Source: Arthrobacter sp. (GTDB taxonomy: Bacteria > Actinomycetota > Actinomycetes > Actinomycetales > Micrococcaceae). Taken from it: 21,213 nt of DNA. Under the pieces are notes generated by a model. The model searched no databases and was not told the origin of the DNA. It saw nothing but the letters and a program-made list of their open reading frames with translations. The translations under genes and the position numbers were made by a program. Position 1 is the first letter of the stretch; the number at the start of each line of letters is the position of its first letter. Below are positions 1 through 6,768 of the stretch, piece after piece. The stretch is taken from positions 1 to 21,213 of the forward strand of contig JASLAA010000024.1 in assembly GCA_030147325.1 (NCBI GenBank). Reading direction: 5' to 3'.

Positions 1-28
1 GTACCTGCCCAAGGGCGTGGGCAGGTAC
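1..28. repeat. Perfect inverted repeat at window start
   Basis: GTACCTGCCC at 1-10 is the exact reverse complement of GGGCAGGTAC at 19-28, with an 8-base loop. It lies inside metY, where the minus-strand reading departs from the family sequence. Most likely a fold-back chimera at a contig end rather than a biological element. Confidence 0.8.
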
Positions 29-1026
29 TTCCGGCCCCGCCCGTAATGCGGGTGCGCGGGCAGGCCGGCGTAGCTGACCCAGGAAACGCGCTCGTCGGCT
101 TCCAGCCACTCGGCCACGGCCTGCGCGTTCTTCAGGTGCTCGTCGAGGCGCTGGGCGAGGGTCTCCACGCCCTGCAGGAGCTGGAAGGCCGACATAGGCG
201 ACAGTGAGGGCCCGATGTCGCGGAGCTGTTCGGTGCGCAGCTTGGTCAGGAACCCATACTCGCCGAAGTTCCCCCACCACTGGATGTTCCCGTAGGAGGG
301 CACGGGTTCGGTCATCATGGGGAACTTGCCGTTGCCCCAGTCGAACCGGCCGCTCTCCACGATCACACCGCCGAGGGTGGTGCCGTGCCCGCCGATGAAC
401 TTGGTGGCGGAGTGGATCACGATGTCCGCACCGTGCTCGAAGGGCCGCACGAGGTAGGGGGTGGAGATGGTGGCGTCGAGGACGAGGGGTATCCCGGCCG
501 CGTGGGCCACCTCTGCGAGCCCGGCGATGTCGGCGACCTCGCCCGAGGGGTTCGCGACCACCTCGGCGTAGACGGCCTTGGTGTTCTCCTGGATGGCCGC
601 GGCGTAGTCGGCGGGGTCCGTCCCGGGCACGAAGGTGGTCTCGATGCCGAAGCGGCGCAGGGTGACGTCCAGCTGCGTGACGGTGCCGCCGTACAGCTGG
701 GAGGCGGCGACGATGTGGTCGCCCGCCTGGCAGAGCGCGGCGAAGGTGATGAACTCGGCGCTCATGCCCGACGCCGTCGCCACCGCGCCGATGCCGCCCT
801 CGAGGGACGCGATGCGCTCCTCGAACGCGGCCACCGTGGGGTTGCCGATGCGCGAGTAGATGTTGCCGTACTTCTGCAGCGCGAAGAGGTTGGCGGCGTC
901 GTTCGTGTCCTTGAACACGAACGACGTGGTCTGGTAGATCGGCACGGCCCGGGCGCCGTGGGTGGCGTCGGGAGTGCCGCCTGCGTGGAGCGCGCGCGTA
1001 CGGAAACCGAAGGAACGTTCTGCCAT
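1..1026 (-). CDS. metY: O-acetylhomoserine sulfhydrylase (MetY), 3' end cut by window edge
   Basis: PLP-dependent enzyme of the Cys/Met metabolism family that joins O-acetylhomoserine and sulfide (or methanethiol) to give homocysteine (or methionine) in the cytosol. Visible are 342 residues of a usual 430-445. The PLP lysine is K209 in SATKFIGGHG; upstream lie YSRIGNPT (about 58-64), the ATASGMSA turn (83-90) and NPSGEV (159-164). The ATG at 1026 overlaps the TGA of sfnG by one base (TGATG), so translation is probably coupled and both genes would answer to the SAM riboswitch at 2201-2299. The last visible residues after KYLP do not fit the family (KYLPKGxG expected); bases 1-28 look inverted, see findings. 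Family assignment is firm. Preference for acetylhomoserine over acetylserine is inferred from family resemblance. Confidence 0.93.
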   Translation of the reverse strand, partial: MAERSFGFRTRALHAGGTPDATHGARAVPIYQTTSFVFKDTNDAANLFALQKYGNIYSRIGNPTVAAFEERIASLEGGIGAVATASGMSAEFITFAALCQAGDHIVAASQLYGGTVTQLDVTLRRFGIETTFVPGTDPADYAAAIQENTKAVYAEVVANPSGEVADIAGLAEVAHAAGIPLVLDATISTPYLVRPFEHGADIVIHSATKFIGGHGTTLGGVIVESGRFDWGNGKFPMMTEPVPSYGNIQWWGNFGEYGFLTKLRTEQLRDIGPSLSPMSAFQLLQGVETLAQRLDEHLKNAQAVAEWLEADERVSWVSYAGLPAHPHYGRGRKYLPTPLGRY

Positions 1027-2192
1027 CAGACACCTGCCTTGCTGGGTTGCTGGGTTGCGAGGGTCGATTCGGGATCGAAATCGATGCCGGCCCTCCGGGC
1101 TGCGTCCGCCTCGAGCTCGCGGACGATCGGCAGGATGTCCCTGCCGAAGGCTGCTACCTCCTCCTGGAAGTGGAGGTAGCACGTGAGGAAGAGATTCACC
1201 CCGATCTTCTTGTACTCGACGATCCGCTCGGCGATCTGCTCCGGCGTCCCGATGAGCCTGGTCTTGAAACCGTCGTTGTACTGCACCAGGTCCTCGAAGC
1301 TCGAGTCCGCCCACATGCCCTTGCCGTCCTTGGTCGAGGCCCCCGCCTCCTGGACTGCGGCGCGGAAGCCCTCCACCGCCGGGCGGTGCGCCTTCTCGAC
1401 GATCTCGCGCAGGGTGTCACGCGCCTCCTTCTCCGAGTCCCGTGCGATGACGAACCCGTTCAGGCCGTACTTCGGACGGCGACCCGCCTGCGCGGCGGAT
1501 GCACGCACTCCGGCGATGTTCTCCTTGAATCCCTCGAGGTCCTTGCCGTTCGAGAAGTACCAGTCGGCCACACGCCCGGCCGTGGCCTGAGCCGCGGTGG
1601 AATTGCCACCGAAGAAGATCTCGGGGTGCGGGCGGCCCGGGACGTCGACCGGCGCCGGGCTGAGGGTGAAGTTGTTGATGTCGTAGTACTTGCCGGACTG
1701 GCTGTAGCCCTCCTCGGTCCACAGGCCGCGCAGGACGCGGATGAACTCCTCGGTGCGGACGTAGCGCTCGTCGTGTTCGAGCCACTCGAGGCCGAAGTTG
1801 ACGAACTCGTCCTTGAGCCAGCCGGAGACGATGTTGACGGCAGCACGGCCGTTCGAGATGTGGTCGGCCGTGATGATGAACTTCGCGAGCACGCCCGGAT
1901 GCCACATGCCGGGGTGGACGGCGGCAATGACCTTGAGTTTCTCGGTGGCTGCGAGGAGGGCGAGCGAGAAGCTCGTCGCCTCATGCTGCTTGTCCGCTCC
2001 GTAGGACGCGGCGTAGCGCGTCTGCGACAGGGCGTATTCGAAGCCTGCGTCCTCCGCGATACGCGCGAGCCGGCGGTTGTAGTCGAAATCCCAACTGGTC
2101 CGCTGCTCGATGGTCGAGACCACCAATCCGCCGCTGACATTGGGGACCCAGTAGGCGAATTTCAGGGGAGTGGAAAGGTCGGCGACGCTCAT
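1026..2192 (-). CDS. sfnG: Dimethyl sulfone monooxygenase, FMNH2-dependent (SfnG)
   Basis: Two-component flavin monooxygenase of the bacterial luciferase-like (LLM) class. SfnG converts dimethyl sulfone to methanesulfinate and formaldehyde using FMNH2 from a separate reductase, releasing sulfur for assimilation. The opening LKFAYWVPNVSGGLVVST and the HPGMWHPG, NIVSGW and FFGGNS stretches are typical of SfnG rather than of SsuD. The protein has 388 residues, a normal size. I place the start at the ATG at 2192: GGAGG sits five bases upstream, and the riboswitch-controlled ssuB start at 8693 has the same spacing. An in-frame ATG at 2204 lies inside the riboswitch P1 helix and directly abuts that GGAGG. 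It is co-transcribed with metY, which overlaps its stop. No flavin reductase gene is visible nearby. An alternative is a related alkanesulfonate monooxygenase, which I consider less likely. Confidence 0.9.
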   Translation of the reverse strand: MSVADLSTPLKFAYWVPNVSGGLVVSTIEQRTSWDFDYNRRLARIAEDAGFEYALSQTRYAASYGADKQHEATSFSLALLAATEKLKVIAAVHPGMWHPGVLAKFIITADHISNGRAAVNIVSGWLKDEFVNFGLEWLEHDERYVRTEEFIRVLRGLWTEEGYSQSGKYYDINNFTLSPAPVDVPGRPHPEIFFGGNSTAAQATAGRVADWYFSNGKDLEGFKENIAGVRASAAQAGRRPKYGLNGFVIARDSEKEARDTLREIVEKAHRPAVEGFRAAVQEAGASTKDGKGMWADSSFEDLVQYNDGFKTRLIGTPEQIAERIVEYKKIGVNLFLTCYLHFQEEVAAFGRDILPIVRELEADAARRAGIDFDPESTLATQQPSKAGV

Positions 2193-2200
2193 GGTTTCCT

Positions 2201-2299
2201 CCATCGGTCTGGCAGTAGCACCCTTCTGTCGCCGCGGAAAAGCGGAGGCCAGGGTTGCTGCGGCGTCAGTGAGCCAGATCTCTCAGCCGCTCGGGATGG
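2201..2299 (-). promoter_or_regulatory. SAM riboswitch (SAM-I/SAM-IV superfamily, no P4) upstream of sfnG-metY
   Basis: Read on the minus strand, the leader carries the S-box core in order: a 5' P1 arm CCATC (2299-2295), GAG, P2 arm CGGC, GAGAGA, P2 partner in GCCGCAGCAACC, a short P3 arm, GGGTGCTAC, and the 3' P1 arm GATGG (2205-2201). The P4 hairpin of classic SAM-I is absent: the GGTGCTA segment runs almost directly into P1. The 3' P1 arm shares its last two G with the Shine-Dalgarno GGAGG (2202-2198), so SAM binding should hide the ribosome site and turn translation off. The same core occurs at 8701-8859. The class name (SAM-I versus the SAM-I/IV variant) is my inference from the missing P4. 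Confidence 0.87.
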
Positions 2300-2389
2300 T
2301 CAAGCAAGAGTGTGACATCGAGCCCCAGCAGAAACAAACAATGTGTCCTCAGGTGGAGTTGCGATCGGGGCTCCGGGAGCCGAACGGAC

Positions 2390-2412
2390 AGGCGCAGGTG
2401 GCTCCTGCGCCT
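2390..2412. promoter_or_regulatory. Operator-like palindrome next to a leaderless promoter
   Basis: Nine-base arms AGGCGCAGG (2390-2398) and CCTGCGCCT (2404-2412) flank a 5-base spacer. The second arm runs into the -10-like TAGGCT (2412-2417) of the gene starting at 2424, so the palindrome covers the -35 and spacer region. That position suits a repressor operator. A transcript hairpin is possible in principle, but no T-tract follows in either direction. Confidence 0.45.
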
Positions 2413-2424
2413 AGGCTGATCGCA
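2412..2424 (+). promoter_or_regulatory. -10 element for a leaderless transcript
   Basis: TAGGCT at 2412-2417 fits the actinobacterial TANNNT -10 form and ends six bases before the ATG at 2424. This is the spacing expected when transcription starts on the start codon itself. No Shine-Dalgarno sequence precedes the ATG and no clear -35 is visible. Confidence 0.5.
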
Positions 2425-2660
2425 TGGACAGCTGGAAGTCTGCCGGCAGGCGGCAGGAGCGGACACTCTGGCAGACACTCTCGTACCTCGGCGTCGTGCT
2501 CACGATCACCGTGGGGAGCAGCATCCTGCTCGTCGCGGGCAGCGCCGGTTCACAGGTGACCGCCTGGTTCTACGTGCAGCAGGCGGTCCTGCTGGTACTC
2601 AGCGCGGCCGGCACCACTGCCGCCTTCCGCCGCTCGAGGTCCTTCCGGGCCGGAGGGTAG
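2424..2660 (+). CDS. Small membrane protein, two predicted helices, function unknown
   Basis: Seventy-eight residues with a charged N-terminus (about 1-14), a first hydrophobic helix around 18-38 (LSYLGVVLTITVGSSILLV), a second around 45-66 (VTAWFYVQQAVLLVLSAAGT), and a basic tail rich in Arg and Ser. I recognise no family. It seems real because a TANNNT -10 element is placed for leaderless expression, and the reading frame ends cleanly before the promoter of the next gene. The ATG has no ribosome site. It is transcribed away from sfnG, on the far side of an operator-like palindrome. Topology is predicted by eye; no role can be assigned. Confidence 0.6.
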   Translation: MDSWKSAGRRQERTLWQTLSYLGVVLTITVGSSILLVAGSAGSQVTAWFYVQQAVLLVLSAAGTTAAFRRSRSFRAGG

Positions 2661-2670
2661 GGTAAGCGGC

Positions 2671-2711
2671 GTTACGGAAATGTGACAAATCGCCGGAGCA
2701 GTGGCTATCGT
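2671..2711 (+). promoter_or_regulatory. Putative promoter with MtrA-like direct repeat for the LysM/NlpC gene
   Basis: GTGACA at 2682-2687 and TATCGT at 2706-2711 are separated by 18 bases and could be the -35 and -10 elements. A direct repeat, GTTAC (2671-2675) and GTGAC (2682-2686), has its units one helical turn apart and overlaps the -35. On the opposite strand it reads GTCACATTTCCGTAAC, close to binding sites known for the response regulator MtrA of corynebacteria. Transcription from here would begin about 2718, just ahead of the riboswitch. Confidence 0.4.
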
Positions 2712-2734
2712 CATCCAGTGCCCCCGTCCACGTG

Positions 2735-2947
2735 GGGCGCTCCCGGACGGATTGCCGAGCCCTGCCGCCGACCGGGACACGTCCGCACAGAAGAAGGCAG
2801 GGACGGGGGAACCACTCGTTCCACCGGACGCGCAGGACCACCTGCACGCGTCCTCGGGGTTAAGCCGCACCCAGCACGCCCACAGGCGATGCACGCGGCC
2901 GGGTGACTCCCATCCGAACCCGACAGCTCACCCCGCAGGCATGGGAG
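2735..2947 (+). promoter_or_regulatory. c-di-AMP riboswitch (ydaO-yuaA type)
   Basis: The leader contains conserved blocks of the ydaO class in the right order: GGATTGCCGAGC (2749-2760), a CCTGCC/GGCAGG helix (2761-2766 with 2796-2801), GGACGGGGGAACCA (2801-2814), a GGACGCG/CGCGTCC hairpin (2825-2853), GGGGTTAAGCC, GGGTGACTCC, and CCGAACCCGACAGCTCACC (2914-2932). In actinobacteria this class commonly precedes genes for cell-wall hydrolases and resuscitation factors, as here. ATGGGAG (2941-2947), the start of the Shine-Dalgarno region, is exactly complementary to CTCCCAT (2907-2913) inside the aptamer. Translational control is therefore plausible. Exact ends are approximate. Confidence 0.87.
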
Positions 2948-2959
2948 AGGTACATCACA

Positions 2960-3892
2960 ATGTCACGAATCACTTCACCGGCACGCCACCGCGCCGACAT
3001 CGACGGCAACCTCGCACTCCAGGGTCTGTCCCGCGCAGCGAAAGCACACGCCACCTCCGTCGGCCGCCCGGTCGCCATCGTCGCCGTCACCTCGGGCCTC
3101 GCCCTCAGCGCCGTCGGCACCGCACACGCCGGGTCCTACACCGAGCAGGGCACGACGTCGGCATCGGTCGCCGCCGCCGTCGCGGCCCCCGCGGTCGCAG
3201 CCCCCGCAGTCGCGGCCCCGGCCGCACCCTCGGCGGCCTCGTCGCACACCGTCGTCGCGGGTGACACCCTCGGCGGCATCTCGGCCAACTACGGTGTGGA
3301 CCTGACCGCGCTGCTCGCCGCCAACGGGCTGTCGCTGGCCTCGGTCATCTTCCCGGGCGACAGCATCGCGATCCCCACCGCCGGTGCCACCCAGCCTGCG
3401 CAGACGGTCTCCGTCTCCGTGCCCGTGGCCCCAGCAGCACCGGTACAGCAGGCAGCACCGGTACAGCAGGCAGCGGCGGTCGCCCCGGCGCCTGCCGTCT
3501 CCGATGCCGCCGGCTCGGGCATCTACCTCGCCTCTGCCGCCATCACCCCGGCCGCCCCGGCCCGTGAGGTCGCCAGCAGCGGTGTCGCCGGGATCCTCGT
3601 CGGGTCCGCGCAGTCGCAGATCGGAACCACCCAGGACTGCACCGCGATGGTCGAGAAGGCACTGCGTGCCGCGGGTATCGCCGTGGGCGACCTCGGTCCC
3701 TCGCAGTTCTTCCAGTTCGGTCCCACGGTCGGGACCCCGGCTGCAGGCGACCTCGTCATCACCGGTGGTCACGTGGCCATCTACGTCGGCGGTGGCCAGG
3801 TCATCAGCGGTGGGATGAACGGCGTGAACGCCACCATGCAGCACCCGCTCTCGGATCTTGCCGGAGCATCCTTCGTTCGCGTTGCCGGCTAG
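2960..3892 (+). CDS. Secreted LysM + NlpC/P60-like cell-wall hydrolase
   Basis: A 310-residue exported protein, probably a peptidoglycan endopeptidase. A signal-type hydrophobic stretch at about 36-57 ends in AHAG after a long charged N-terminus. An Ala-Pro-Val linker follows (68-92), then one LysM domain at 96-139 (HTVVAGDTLGGIS to IAIP), a second low-complexity linker with a tandem AAPVQQ repeat (159-170), and a compact C-terminal domain at about 208-310. That domain has the likely catalytic Cys227 (DCTAMVEKAL) and His271 (GHVAIYVGG), as in NlpC/P60 (C40) enzymes; the third residue is unclear. The start at 2960 is chosen because GGAGAGG (2944-2950) lies nine bases upstream; an in-frame ATG at 2903 would fall inside the riboswitch. 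A terminator follows at 3914. Regulation by c-di-AMP is strongly suggested by the leader. Confidence 0.88.
   Translation: MSRITSPARHRADIDGNLALQGLSRAAKAHATSVGRPVAIVAVTSGLALSAVGTAHAGSYTEQGTTSASVAAAVAAPAVAAPAVAAPAAPSAASSHTVVAGDTLGGISANYGVDLTALLAANGLSLASVIFPGDSIAIPTAGATQPAQTVSVSVPVAPAAPVQQAAPVQQAAAVAPAPAVSDAAGSGIYLASAAITPAAPAREVASSGVAGILVGSAQSQIGTTQDCTAMVEKALRAAGIAVGDLGPSQFFQFGPTVGTPAAGDLVITGGHVAIYVGGGQVISGGMNGVNATMQHPLSDLAGASFVRVAG
3434..3469 (+). repeat. Two-copy 18-bp tandem repeat in the LysM gene linker
   Basis: An 18-base unit beginning GCAGCACCGGTACAG occurs at 3434-3451 and again without change at 3452-3469, followed by a decayed partial copy. It encodes AAPVQQ twice in the linker between LysM and the catalytic domain. 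This is a slippage-prone linker of the kind that varies in length between strains. Confidence 0.9.
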
Positions 3893-3913
3893 CAACCCGG
3901 ACGATCCACATGC

Positions 3914-3960
3914 AGGAAGCGGCAGGTGCTTGGACGGGGCGCCTGCCGCTTCCTTCTGTT
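3914..3960 (+). terminator. Strong intrinsic terminator after the LysM/NlpC gene
   Basis: A perfect 13-bp stem, AGGAAGCGGCAGG (3914-3926) with CCTGCCGCTTCCT (3942-3954), encloses a 15-base loop and is followed by a T-rich run to about 3961. It ends plus-strand transcription. On the other strand it lies just past the acs stop but lacks a T-tract in that direction. Confidence 0.88.
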
Positions 3961-3973
3961 TAATCCCGGATCG

Positions 3974-5908
3974 TCAGTGCCGGGCTGCGAGCGCCGCCTG
4001 GATCCCGGGGATGCACCCCTCGTTCTGCAGTGAGGTCGTGTCGCCGAGCGGAGCGTTCTCGTGCAGTTGGGTCAGCAATCGCCGCATGATCTTCCCGGAC
4101 CGGGTCTTGGGCACGTCCGGCACGACGACGACAGTCGCGGGTCGGGCGATGGGGCCAATGGCGTCGGCCACATGGGCGCGGAGGACAGCCGCGATGTCGG
4201 CGCCGTCGTCCGCTCCGGCGGTGAGGACCACGAAGGCCGCGATCGCATGGCCGGTCAGGGCGTCGGGGACCGGGCACACTCCGGCTTCGGTCACCAGCGG
4301 ATGCGCCACGAGGGCGGATTCGATCTCGATGGTGGACAGGCGGTGCCCGGAGACGTTGAGGACGTCGTCCACCCGGCCGAGGATCCAGGTGTCGCCGTCG
4401 TCGTCGTACCGTGCGCCGTCGCCTGCGAGGAACCAGCCCTGGGCGGCGAATTTCCGCCAGTAGGAGTCGAGGTAGCGCTGCGGGTCGCCCCAGACCGTCC
4501 GTGCCATGGCCGGCCCGTGGCGGTCGACGACGATCAGGCCCTGGACGCCGGGAGGAACGGTGTCGCCCTGTTCGTCGACGATGCGCGTGCTCACTCCCGG
4601 GAGGGCCCGGGCGGCGCAGCCGGGCTTGAAGTCGGCGTCGGTGGGGCTGGGGGAGAGCACCGTTGCTCCGGTCTCGGACTGCCACCAGGTATCGACGACG
4701 GGCACCTCGTCCCGGCCGAGGTTCTTCCGGAACCAGCGCCAGGCCTCGGGATTGACCGCCTCGCCCACCGTGCCGAGCACCCGGATGCTCGAGAGGTCGT
4801 AGCGGTCCGGGACCCCGCCGGGGAACCAGCCCATGAGCGAGCGGACCAGCGTGGGTGCGGTGTAGTAGCTCGTCACGCCGTACCGGTCGATGATCTCGAG
4901 GTGGCGACCGGGATGAGGGGTGTTCGGGGTCCCCTCGAAGAGGACCTGCGTGGCGCCGTTCGCCAGTGGACCGTACAGCTCGTAGGTGTGGGCGGTGACC
5001 CACGCCAGGTCGGCCGTGCACCAGTGCACGTCCCGCTCCCGGAGCGCCGGGTCGGGATTGCTGAAGAGGTGTTCGAAGCTCCAGGACGCCTGCGTGAGGT
5101 AGCCGCCCGACGTGTGGACGAGGCCCTTCGGCTTCCCGGTCGTCCCCGAGGTGTACATGATGAACAGCGGTGTCTCGGCGTCGAAGGCCTCCGGCTCGTG
5201 CTGCGGTGAGGCGGTGTCGACGACGTCGTGCCACCACACATCACGCCCGTCGGTCCAGCTCACCTCCGAGCCGGTCCGCCGGATCACCAGCACGTGCTCG
5301 ACGCTGTCGGCTCCTGCCACCGCGGCGTCTGCGTTGTCCTTCACGGGCACGGCCTTGCCGCGGCGGAACTGCCCGTCGGTCGTGACGAGCAGGGCGGCTC
5401 CGGTGTCCTCGACGCGGAAGCGCAGCGCCTCCGCGGAGAACCCTCCGAAGACGAGCGAGTGGACGGCTCCGATCCGGGCGCAGGCGAGCGTGACGACCAC
5501 CGTCTCGACGAGCACCGGCAGGTAGATGACCACGCGGTCACCCGCGCCGATGCCGAGGGCCACCAGCGCGTTCGCCGCGCGCGACACCTCGTCCTGCAGC
5601 TCGGCGTAGGTCACGCTGCGCCGGTCACCCGGCTCACCCTCGAAGTGCAGGGCGACGCGGTTCCCGTGACCCGCACGCACATGCCGGTCCACGCAGTTCA
5701 CGGCGACGTTGAGCGTGCCGCCCGCGAACCACTCGATCACGGGCACGCTGAGCGAGCCGTCCTCCTGGGGTGCTGCTGTGCGGAAGGTGTGAAGGGTGTC
5801 CCACGGAGTGGCCCATTCGAGCCGGGCGGCCTGATCCGCCCAGAATGCGAGACGCTCGGCCTCCTCCTGAGCCTGCTGTGTTTCGATCGCCGTCGTGCCT
5901 ACGCCCAT
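3974..5908 (-). CDS. acs: Acetyl-CoA synthetase (AMP-forming)
   Basis: A 644-residue ANL-superfamily adenylate-forming enzyme that activates acetate to acetyl-AMP and then acetyl-CoA in the cytosol. The A3 P-loop TSGTTGKPKG is at 253-262, the acetate-pocket motif WVTAH at 303-307, VVDTWWQSETG at 404-414, and PKTRSGKIMRR at 600-610 with K606, the lysine typically controlled by reversible acetylation. The pocket Val, Thr and Trp that restrict substrates to short acids are kept, which argues for acetate or a close analogue. The ATG overlaps the end of the permease gene by 10 bases, so it looks like the last gene of the SAM-riboswitch sulfonate-importer operon; no terminator or separate leader is visible between them. 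Activation of a sulfonate-derived acid such as sulfoacetate is a speculative alternative. Confidence 0.9.
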   Translation of the reverse strand: MGVGTTAIETQQAQEEAERLAFWADQAARLEWATPWDTLHTFRTAAPQEDGSLSVPVIEWFAGGTLNVAVNCVDRHVRAGHGNRVALHFEGEPGDRRSVTYAELQDEVSRAANALVALGIGAGDRVVIYLPVLVETVVVTLACARIGAVHSLVFGGFSAEALRFRVEDTGAALLVTTDGQFRRGKAVPVKDNADAAVAGADSVEHVLVIRRTGSEVSWTDGRDVWWHDVVDTASPQHEPEAFDAETPLFIMYTSGTTGKPKGLVHTSGGYLTQASWSFEHLFSNPDPALRERDVHWCTADLAWVTAHTYELYGPLANGATQVLFEGTPNTPHPGRHLEIIDRYGVTSYYTAPTLVRSLMGWFPGGVPDRYDLSSIRVLGTVGEAVNPEAWRWFRKNLGRDEVPVVDTWWQSETGATVLSPSPTDADFKPGCAARALPGVSTRIVDEQGDTVPPGVQGLIVVDRHGPAMARTVWGDPQRYLDSYWRKFAAQGWFLAGDGARYDDDGDTWILGRVDDVLNVSGHRLSTIEIESALVAHPLVTEAGVCPVPDALTGHAIAAFVVLTAGADDGADIAAVLRAHVADAIGPIARPATVVVVPDVPKTRSGKIMRRLLTQLHENAPLGDTTSLQNEGCIPGIQAALAARH

Positions 5909-6768
5909 CGGCGCACCGCCCAGCGCTCTGCGATGCCGAGGAGTGCGTCGGTGGTCTTGCCGAGGACCGCGAGGAGGATGATCGCGAGGATGATCCGGTC
6001 CACGCGGCCGGAGTACTGGGAGTCCGTCAGCAGGAAGCCCAGCCCCATGGATGACGCGATGAGCTCCGCCGCGACGAGGAACAGCCAGGACTGGGCGAGC
6101 GCGAGCCGGAGCCCCGAGAACAGTGCGGGAACGACGGCGGGCAGCTGCACCGTGGTCAGCAGCCTCACGCCGTTCAGCCCGAAGGCCCGCGCGGCTTCGA
6201 CGAGGTTCCGGTCCACGTGCCGCAGGCCGAGATACAGGGTGGTGAAGACGGGGAAGAATGCACCGATGCTGATGAGCGTGACCTTCGAGTCCTCATTGAT
6301 GCCGATCCAGAGCACCAGCAGCGGGACCCAGGCGAGCGAGGGCACGGCCCGGAGCGCGCCCACGGTCGGGGTCAGCAGGATGTCGGCGATCCGGGACAGG
6401 CCCAGCAGTGCCCCGGCCACCACTCCCAGCGCGGACCCGATGAGGAACCCGAGGAGGACGCGCTGGGTGGAGATCAGGATGTGCGTGGCCAGCTGCCCGC
6501 GTTCCACGAGGTCGACGGCGGCCGCGAAGACCGAGGCGGGCGACGGCAGCTGCGACGGCCGGAAGAAACCCGAGGCCGTGCTGAGGTGCCACGCCAGCAG
6601 GATCAGCGCCGGCACGACGAGCCCGAGCATGATGATCCCCAGCCGCCGACCGGAGGTGCGGGCGGCCCGCTTCGGGCCGCCGTCGGCGGTCACGGGCGAA
6701 CCGGTGGCTGCGAGACCATCGGAGCTGAGTGGAACGGCGCTGCGACCCGTCACCTGCTCAGCACTCAT
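5899..6768 (-). CDS. ssuC: ABC transporter permease, aliphatic sulfonate type (SsuC-like)
   Basis: Inner-membrane permease of 289 residues in the family of SsuC and TauC, forming the channel for the binding protein at 6765-7802 and the ATPase at 7881-8693. After a 40-residue polar N-terminus come hydrophobic segments near 43-61, 105-124, 144-156, 164-181, 226-245 and 259-270. The EAA loop that docks on the ATPase starts at E191 (VEAARAFGLNG). Its ATG overlaps the stop of the binding-protein gene by four bases (ATGA), and its own stop overlaps the acs start, so all three are translationally linked. The exact substrate (alkanesulfonate, taurine or sulfate ester) cannot be read from the sequence; the SAM riboswitch upstream supports a sulfur compound. 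Confidence 0.87.
   Translation of the reverse strand: MSAEQVTGRSAVPLSSDGLAATGSPVTADGGPKRAARTSGRRLGIIMLGLVVPALILLAWHLSTASGFFRPSQLPSPASVFAAAVDLVERGQLATHILISTQRVLLGFLIGSALGVVAGALLGLSRIADILLTPTVGALRAVPSLAWVPLLVLWIGINEDSKVTLISIGAFFPVFTTLYLGLRHVDRNLVEAARAFGLNGVRLLTTVQLPAVVPALFSGLRLALAQSWLFLVAAELIASSMGLGFLLTDSQYSGRVDRIILAIILLAVLGKTTDALLGIAERWAVRRWA

Noticed and set aside
2191..2204. ATG at 2204 as the sfnG start
   Set aside because: It lies in the riboswitch P1 arm and immediately next to the GGAGG that serves the ATG at 2192.
3170..3235. Short repeats in the LysM gene as a CRISPR-like or regulatory array
   Set aside because: They encode an Ala-Val-Pro linker in frame, with no spacers.
2701..3264. 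187-residue open frame across the leader and start of the LysM gene
   Set aside because: It overlaps the c-di-AMP riboswitch and is out of frame with the LysM protein; its residues are Arg/Pro-rich noise.
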